From: DAMBHY01 sp032068765
Lineage (GTDB): Bacteria; Bacteroidota; Bacteroidia; Bacteroidales; Dysgonomonadaceae
Direction: 5' to 3'
Length of the DNA stretch: 64,000 nt
Assembly: GCA_032068765.1 (NCBI GenBank)
Contig: DAMBHY010000003.1
Location: 153,205 to 217,204, forward strand
The position numbers and the translations under genes were made by a program. Below, piece by piece: positions 54,036 to 64,000 of this stretch (positions are counted from its first letter, which is position 1; every line of letters begins with the position of its first letter). Under the pieces are notes generated by a model, which did not search any database, was not told the DNA's origin, and was given only the letters and a program-made list of their open reading frames with translations.

Positions 54036-55751
54036 TTATTCCAAAACAGGTTTATAATAAGCAATATCTTCCACACGGGATTTCACCACAAAGTTGTAAT
54101 TCTTTACAATCTCAATATGTCCATAATGAATATATACTTCAGCCGAACGACGAAACATTTCAGGATTATTATTGGCATCGTTTAACAGCAGATAACCCAT
54201 AATAATATGCGCGGCACTTTCTACCAAACGACGGGCATGAAAGTCGAGATATGTTTCATCTTTTCGCTGTGTAACAATCTCTACCAATTTCTCATACATA
54301 CTGGTCATATTTGACAATGTCGTTTTCAGATGTCCCAGTTCGGGAGAAATATTTGTAAGAGCATATTCTTTCATCTGTTCCTGATACGTCCCGGTAGTGA
54401 CATGGCGGATAGCGGCAACAACCTGCAACTGCGTAGTTCCTTCGTAGATGTTGGTAATTCGGGCATCCCTGTAAATACGTTCAATAGGATAGTCTTTCAT
54501 GAATCCTGAACCTCCATGTATCTGAATCGCATCATAAGCATTTTGATTACAATATTCTGTTGACATTCCCTTACCAAGTGGAGTGTATGCATCTGCTAAT
54601 CGTGCATATTTCTTCATTTCATTGCGTTCTTCGGGAGTCAATTTTCTTTCTTTTGAAATATCTTCCAAAACTTTATAAACATCTACAAAACGAGCTGTTT
54701 CATAAAGTATGGCACGTGAAGCATCTGTTTTAGCTCGAATGTTGGCAATCATTTCATAAACTGCAGGAAATTCAATAATTGGTTTTCCAAACTGACGACG
54801 TTCGAGTGCATAATTATAAGCTTCTCTGTATGACGCTTCAGATATACCCACAGCTTGTGCCATAATTCCAAGGCGTGCTCCATTCATCAATGCCATTACA
54901 TATTTGATAAGACCCATGCGCTGTGTGCCTACCAGTTCGACTTTGGCATTTCTGAAAACCAATTCGCAAGTAGGAGAACCTTTGATACCCATTTTGTTTT
55001 CGATACGACGAACAGTTACTCCCCCATCCTTTTTATCGTAAACAAACATGGAAAGTCCACGTGCGTCTTTTGTTCCTTCTTCCGAACGAGCCAATACGAG
55101 ATGAATATCCGAATCGCCATTGGTGATAAAACGTTTGACTCCGTTAAGATACCATTGATTTTCGGTAGAATTATATGTAGCCTTAAGCATTACTGATTGC
55201 AAATCAGAGCCTGCATCAGGTTCAGTCAAGTCCATTGACATGGTTGCACCCTGAGTAACTTCCGGAAGGAAACGATATTTTTGATCTTCATTTCCAAATT
55301 CGTAAAGCGTTTCGGCACAATCCTGCAATCCCCATAAGTTTTCAAAACCGGCATCAGCTCTACTGACAATATCGGCTGCCATAATATAGGGAACTATGGG
55401 GAAATTAAGTCCCCCGAATTTTCTTGCCATCGACATTCCCATTAATCCGGCTTTACGCATAACTTCCAGATTTTCCTGCGTTCCACTTGCATAAACAACG
55501 CGTCCATCAACTACTGAAGGACCTTCTTTATCCACTCCTTCTGCGTTTGGAGCAATCACGTCGCCACAAATTTCGCCTACTATTTCCAGCACTTTATTGT
55601 AGCTGTCCATCGCATCTTCGAAATCTCTCGGAGCATATTCTATGTTATCCTTATCTGCAAAATCACGTTCTTTGAGTGCTACAATCCGCTTCATTAGTGG
55701 ATGTTGTAGATGATATTTTAATTGGGGAGTATCTGTATAAAAATTTGCCAT
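54036..55751 (-). CDS. Acyl-CoA dehydrogenase (long Bacteroidota form)
   Basis: 571 aa, longer than the usual 380, with N- and C-terminal extensions. The dehydrogenase core has MSMDLTEPDAGSDLQ (FAD and acyl contacts), WYLNGVKRFITNGD and the family signature QIHGGSGFMKDYPIERIYRD leading to YEGTTQLQ, where the catalytic Glu of short-chain members lies. It oxidises an acyl-CoA to enoyl-CoA and hands electrons to the flavoprotein encoded just upstream (13 bp gap). The chain length is not predictable. Confidence 0.93.
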   Translation of the reverse strand: MANFYTDTPQLKYHLQHPLMKRIVALKERDFADKDNIEYAPRDFEDAMDSYNKVLEIVGEICGDVIAPNAEGVDKEGPSVVDGRVVYASGTQENLEVMRKAGLMGMSMARKFGGLNFPIVPYIMAADIVSRADAGFENLWGLQDCAETLYEFGNEDQKYRFLPEVTQGATMSMDLTEPDAGSDLQSVMLKATYNSTENQWYLNGVKRFITNGDSDIHLVLARSEEGTKDARGLSMFVYDKKDGGVTVRRIENKMGIKGSPTCELVFRNAKVELVGTQRMGLIKYVMALMNGARLGIMAQAVGISEASYREAYNYALERRQFGKPIIEFPAVYEMIANIRAKTDASRAILYETARFVDVYKVLEDISKERKLTPEERNEMKKYARLADAYTPLGKGMSTEYCNQNAYDAIQIHGGSGFMKDYPIERIYRDARITNIYEGTTQLQVVAAIRHVTTGTYQEQMKEYALTNISPELGHLKTTLSNMTSMYEKLVEIVTQRKDETYLDFHARRLVESAAHIIMGYLLLNDANNNPEMFRRSAEVYIHYGHIEIVKNYNFVVKSRVEDIAYYKPVLE

Positions 55752-55764
55752 TGTTGTATCGTTG

Positions 55765-56784
55765 TTATTTAGTATTTAACTTGTAGTATTTAATCATTTT
55801 AGGAATCACCCTTTCCACATCACCTGTAATAACATAATCTGCAATTTTGTTGATAGGCGCATTCGGGTCATTATTGATCGCAATGATAATAGAACTTTCC
55901 TGCATACCGGCGATATGCTGAATTTGTCCTGATATTCCACATGCAATATACAGTTTCGGGCGGACGGTAACTCCTGTTTGACCAATCTGACGATCGTGTT
56001 CGGCAAATCCGGCATCTACTGCGGCACGTGAAGCTCCAACTTCAGCTCCCAATACGTCCGCCAAATCATACAGAAGTTGGAAATTTTCTTTCGAACCTAC
56101 ACCGTATCCACCGGCAATAATTATCGGAGAATCCTTAATATTGATTTTGGATTTTTCTATATGACGTTCAATGATGTTTACCACAAAGTCGCTTTCGTTT
56201 ACATAATCATTGACATTATGTTGTATCGTTTTTCCTTCATAATCCGGGTCAAGAATTTCTTTCTTCATTACGCCTTCGCGCACAGTAGCCATTTGCGGAC
56301 GACATTCGGGATTTACAATCCATGCAACAATATTCCCTCCGAAAGCAGGACGAATTTGATACAATAGATTCTGGTATACTTTATTTTCACGCTTTTCTTC
56401 GTGATTTCCAATTTCTAGGGAAGTACAATCGGCTGTCAAACCACTATGCAATGCAGATGAAACGCGAGGACCCAAATCTCTTCCGACAATTGTTGCTCCC
56501 ATCAAACAGATTTGAGGTTTTTCTTGTTTGAAAAGATTAATCAGTATAGACGCATGAGGTAGCGTGGTATATGGTGATAAACGGGAATCACTGAATACAT
56601 GTAACACGTCTACTCCATAAGGAAAAACTTGTGTTGAAACATTTTCAGCATTCTCTGCGGCAGCAATAGCTTCCAATTGGCATCCCAATTGATTTGCAAG
56701 AGAACGACCTTTAGTCAATAACTCCAAACTCACATCGGCAACTTTGCCTTCTTCTATTTCTAAATATACAAATACGTTGTTCAT
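55765..56784 (-). CDS. etfA: Electron transfer flavoprotein alpha subunit
   Basis: 339 aa. An N-terminal domain (VFVYLEIEEGKVADVSLELL) and a C-terminal FAD domain with DRQIGQTGVTVRPKLYIACG followed by SGQIQHIAGM and AINNDPNAPINKIADY, the ETF-alpha signature. With EtfB it accepts electrons from acyl-CoA dehydrogenase. It overlaps no neighbour (11 bp from etfB, 13 bp from the dehydrogenase). Confidence 0.95.
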   Translation of the reverse strand: MNNVFVYLEIEEGKVADVSLELLTKGRSLANQLGCQLEAIAAAENAENVSTQVFPYGVDVLHVFSDSRLSPYTTLPHASILINLFKQEKPQICLMGATIVGRDLGPRVSSALHSGLTADCTSLEIGNHEEKRENKVYQNLLYQIRPAFGGNIVAWIVNPECRPQMATVREGVMKKEILDPDYEGKTIQHNVNDYVNESDFVVNIIERHIEKSKINIKDSPIIIAGGYGVGSKENFQLLYDLADVLGAEVGASRAAVDAGFAEHDRQIGQTGVTVRPKLYIACGISGQIQHIAGMQESSIIIAINNDPNAPINKIADYVITGDVERVIPKMIKYYKLNTK

Positions 56785-56795
56785 AGCTGTTGTTT

Positions 56796-57668
56796 TTATC
56801 CGATTGTGTGACTTTCGATTAATTCTTTCATCATCTCTTCAATATCTTGATTGCTGTCGGTGAGAATTTTATTCTCTTTTGCCTGAAAAATGACATTCTC
56901 AATTTTCTTTACTTTAGTAGGAGAACCTGATAGTCCGCATTGCTCCACATTTGCATTTACGTCAACTACACTCCATTCAATGATATTAAGGTAAGGATGC
57001 TTATCATAAATATCGATGTAGTCAATATTCTGTTCTTGGCGTTCTGTAATGGTTTTAGCATGTTTATACTTTTGTAAAAGCTTGGCATTCCGAGGACGAC
57101 AGTCTCGTGCTGTGTTATTAATTGTAACGAGCACAGGCAATGGAGATTCAACAATTTCCACACCGTTTTCAAGACGCCGTTTAACTCTGATTTTGTTAGA
57201 AGTAATCACTTCAACATTTTCTCCGTAAGTTATTTGTGGAATACCTAGTTTTTGTGCGACTTGAGGACCTACTTGCGCGGTATCGCCATCAATTGCTTGT
57301 CGTCCCGAAATAATTAAATCGTACTCTCCGATATTTTTCACAGCCATAGAAAGTACATAAGAAGTTGCAAGTGTATCCGCTCCGGCAAATGCTCTGTCAG
57401 TCAGAAGAACTCCATCGTCAGCACCACGATAAAGTCCTTCTCGGATAATATCAGCAGCACGTCCAGGTCCCATTGTTAAGATAGTAATCTTCGTACCAGG
57501 AAACTTATCTTTAATTTCAAGAGCTTGCTCTAATGCATTTAAATCTTCTGGATTGAAAATAGCCGGAAGTGCTGCTCTATTTACAGTACCGTCAGCTTTC
57601 ATTGCATCCTTCCCTACATTTCTAGTGTCAGGGACTTGCTTGGCTAAAACTATAATCTTGTAAGCCAT
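56796..57668 (-). CDS. etfB: Electron transfer flavoprotein beta subunit
   Basis: 290 aa. ETF-beta features: IIVLAKQVPDTRNVGKDAM, NPEDLNALEQALEIKD, ILTMGPGRAADIIREGLYRG, and IISGRQAIDGDTAQVGPQVA, the AMP- or FAD-binding signature loop. It pairs with EtfA. It is the first gene of the operon and has a canonical promoter 33 bp upstream. Confidence 0.95.
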   Translation of the reverse strand: MAYKIIVLAKQVPDTRNVGKDAMKADGTVNRAALPAIFNPEDLNALEQALEIKDKFPGTKITILTMGPGRAADIIREGLYRGADDGVLLTDRAFAGADTLATSYVLSMAVKNIGEYDLIISGRQAIDGDTAQVGPQVAQKLGIPQITYGENVEVITSNKIRVKRRLENGVEIVESPLPVLVTINNTARDCRPRNAKLLQKYKHAKTITERQEQNIDYIDIYDKHPYLNIIEWSVVDVNANVEQCGLSGSPTKVKKIENVIFQAKENKILTDSNQDIEEMMKELIESHTIG

Positions 57669-57700
57669 ATTTATTGTTTATTTATTATTAATATAAAACA

Positions 57701-57731
57701 CAAATTTACTCATTCTAACTTTTAAAACAAA
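57701..57731 (-). promoter_or_regulatory. Canonical Bacteroidota promoter of etfB-etfA-acd
   Basis: The minus strand has TTTG (57731-57728), 19 bp, then TAAATTTG (57708-57701). Both boxes and spacing match the sigma-ABfr consensus (TTTG, about 19-21, TAnnTTTG), 33 bp before the etfB ATG. Confidence 0.75.
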
Positions 57732-58232
57732 TAAATATAAATCACAATCGAATAAATATTAATGCGATAAAAAGCTATTATAGAAGCACAAAATTGAATC
57801 TATTCTCCTCTAGGTATAAGCATCACGGGTATTATTTTGACCTTTGTTGGTGCAATGCTATCAAGACATTATTTTGATCTATAAGGTCTTGGTACAATTC
57901 TGATGTTAAGGTTTTAAATTTGACCTATTGAGTTATTAAGACAGAGTCTGTCTCACAAAATTCAAACAGATTAATAATGCACTTATTTTAATATGTTTGC
58001 ACTATTAATAAATAAAGTAATATATACCCTAGGATTTCAAAAATCTATTTTTTATCTAAATAAGAAGTTTAAATAGGATTAAGTTTATCTTTTAATAGGA
58101 GAAAAATTCCTATTAAAAGAATTATACCTATAACAATTTCAGAAAAAATTAATTTTTCATACCTTTTATTAAAAGAACTATATAAAGAATAAAGATTTCA
58201 ATATAAATTGTGTTATTAGATCCGGCAAGACA
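57732..58232. other. AT-rich intergenic region between etfB and the rRNA operon
   Basis: About 500 bp without a credible reading frame in any direction. A short inverted repeat GACAGA-G-TCTGTC is near 57950. No tRNA, repeat family or transposon end could be identified with confidence. Confidence 0.6.
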
Positions 58233-58265
58233 CAAAAAAGCCCCGATTAATTAAATAATCGAGGC
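58233..58265 (-). terminator. Terminator of the rRNA operon
   Basis: On the minus strand GCCTCGATTA pairs with TAATCGGGGC (one wobble), followed by TTTTTTGTG. It lies 12 bp beyond the 5S 3' end. Confidence 0.9.
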
Positions 58266-58277
58266 TTAATTAAAAAA

Positions 58278-58387
<110 letters not shown>

Positions 58388-58529
58388 AATAAGTTTGCAG
58401 TTTAAACTGTCTTGTGTTTACTGTCGACAGCCAACTGTATATTATCATGATGTAAATAAAGAAGCAAAGAATAAGTATTCGTTTTCGAAAAACTATAAGA
58501 TTTATCAAACCTTTTTAACCAATTACGGA

Positions 58530-61425
<2,896 letters not shown>

Positions 61426-61713
61426 TTCGCCGTCCGGTTCTATAACTTTTACAAGTATAGCCGGGCTTGATAAATACTAGCTTTCTACTTAAATATTTTT
61501 CTTGCTCTTTATTTTATTACACCATGTTAAAGATCGCTTCAACTTCAAAGTTTTTAAAAAAAACTCTTCGTCGATAGTTGTCTGATTAGGATTCGAACCT
61601 TTTCTTTTTAATTGTTAATTAAAACCGCCTCCGTCAGGCTTTCAAACTTTTCATTCTATAAGTATTCGACTGACTCGCTTGTCAATCATTTATTTCGCAT
61701 CAATTCTGTACTT

Positions 61714-61790
61714 TGGTGGAGAATAACGGATTCGAACCGTTGACCCTCTGCGTGCAAGGCAGATGCTCTAGCCAGCTGAGCTAATCCCCC
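61714..61790 (-). tRNA. tRNA-Ala (anticodon UGC), CCA encoded
   Basis: 77 nt from GGGGGATTAGCTCAGCTGG to TCCACCA. Anticodon stem-loop TCTGC-CTTGCAC-GCAGA gives TGC. T-loop GGTTCGAATCC. It lies in the 16S-23S spacer beside tRNA-Ile. CCA is genome-encoded. Confidence 0.96.
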
Positions 61791-61831
61791 ATTATATTTT
61801 CAATTAATTTTTAATTATTAATTGATCTCTG

Positions 61832-61905
61832 TAGTCCCAGGCAGAGTTGAACTGCCGACCTCTACATTATCAGTGTAGCGCTCTAACCAACTGAGCTATA
61901 GGACT
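61832..61905 (-). tRNA. tRNA-Ile (anticodon GAU), CCA not encoded
   Basis: 74 nt from AGTCCTATAGCTCAGTTGG to the discriminator A. Anticodon stem-loop CTACA-CTGATAA-TGTAG gives GAT. The acceptor stem (AGTCCTA/TGGGACT) is followed by CAG, not CCA, so the end must be added enzymatically. It lies directly upstream of tRNA-Ala in the transcript. Confidence 0.95.
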
Positions 61906-62110
61906 GGCTGGTCTTTACTGTCGGCATTCCGCATCTTAATTCCTTTTTTTTGGACTATCAAAAGTCGGGATGTCTCTGTAGGTGTCTCTTTTATTTTATT
62001 GTGAGACTTATATTTTATATACACGTTTGACAAGAGTTATTATCTGCACATTTCATTTTCGATACCTCGTTTTTTTTCATTTAAATCATAATTTCAAGAG
62101 CGTGGAAAAG

Positions 62111-62134
62111 AGCAAAAGGTTCTAATCTTTTGCT
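62111..62134 (-). other. Hairpin in the 16S-tRNA spacer
   Basis: AGCAAAAG and CTTTTGCT form an 8-bp stem 29 bp after the 16S 3' end in transcript direction. It could be a processing or antitermination element; this is inferred. Confidence 0.4.
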
Positions 62135-62162
62135 GGTAAAACGTCTTTTTAGGTAGTTCTCC

Positions 62163-63682
<1,520 letters not shown>

Positions 63683-63938
63683 ATATTTGTTATTTTATTG
63701 AACTTATCCCTCAAAAGGACTCGTTATACCTTCATATACAAAAAATCATTATCCCTTCTGCCTCTTCGTTCACGTCTTGTATTTTGTCTAAACTACTTTC
63801 AAAAAAATTGTCGGGTACCAAAAATTTTATTTTGTGTACTGTTTTTGTCTTGTCAAGTGTATGTAAATCTTTCAATGATCGCTTTTTGTCGCCCTCTGTT
63901 TCAAAGCCTCTCTTGGCGTTACTTTCAGAAAGCGGATG
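63683..63938 (-). other. rRNA operon leader
   Basis: About 255 nt between the promoter and 16S. It is transcribed but not coding; open frames here on either strand are chance. It should contain the antitermination and RNase III signals, but I could not fix a boxA or a processing stem by eye. Confidence 0.6.
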
Positions 63939-63970
63939 CAAAGGTAAAACGTTTTTTATTACTAACCAAA
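63939..63970 (-). promoter_or_regulatory. Promoter of the rRNA operon
   Basis: On the minus strand TTTG (63970-63967), 20 bp, TACCTTTG (63946-63939). Both boxes match the Bacteroidota consensus and the start would fall about 250 nt before 16S. Confidence 0.75.
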
Positions 63971-64000
63971 CTTTAAAACAATTATTTTTGAAGTTTTTTT

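Overview
The window is AT-rich chromosomal DNA from a member of the Bacteroidota, most likely Bacteroidales. The evidence is the gene content (GH92 mannosidase, tricorn-type S41 protease, VanZ, DUF6340 and DUF4468 proteins, Rho with a large low-complexity insert), the rRNA operon, and several promoters of the Bacteroidota type (TTTG, about 19-20 bp, TAnnTTTG). I cannot name a genus from the sequence alone.

Layout. 1-2422 (minus): a tight run vanZ-like, tlpA-like, SHOCT/DUF4870, ftsE-like, then the start of a CCA-adding enzyme gene cut by the window edge. 2582-4261 (plus): C-terminal processing protease. 4339-6195 (minus): DUF2284, pfs (SAH/MTA nucleosidase) and luxS, the activated methyl cycle. 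6300-12081 (minus): small acidic protein, lipoprotein esterase, DUF4468 protein, tricorn-like protease. 12357-13459: zinc-ribbon protein, a 54-aa FeoB-associated Cys-rich protein, and the decayed remnant of an IS256-type transposase. 13460-20030 (minus): an RND efflux operon (TetR with a frameshift, TolC, adaptor, pump, PII-like protein). 20220-30325: GH92 mannosidase coupled to a BSP metallopeptidase, hemW (minus), ROK kinase, M64 peptidase, DUF6340 lipoprotein, rho.

30326-31778 is non-coding or nearly so and carries an 11-copy, exactly 42-bp tandem array. 31779-38195 (minus) is the distal half of the division and wall cluster: murG, murC, ftsQ, ftsA, ftsZ, yqeY. 38308-41042 (minus): truA, a DnaQ-like exonuclease, dnaN. 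41106-45765 (minus): xerD at the end of a two-gene phosphorelay operon whose response regulator has a degenerate NtrC-like AAA+ domain. 46158-46460: divIC. 46614-52061 (plus): C69 peptidase, phosphohexomutase, methylglyoxal synthase, HerA/DUF853 ATPase. 52062-53800 is a gene graveyard: a broken TolC gene and a broken fragment of another protein. 54036-57731 (minus): etfB, etfA and acyl-CoA dehydrogenase under a well-formed promoter. 58233-63970 (minus): one complete rRNA operon 16S-tRNA-Ile-tRNA-Ala-23S-5S with promoter and terminator.

Most of the window is housekeeping. The least ordinary parts are the 42-bp array (one unit equals four helical turns), the response regulator that has lost the sigma-54 contact loop yet keeps Walker A and a Fis-type HTH, the PII-like protein translationally coupled to an efflux pump, the A9 frameshift in the efflux regulator, and the decayed islands at 13 kb and 52-54 kb. 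I did not find a clear new defence or mobile system.
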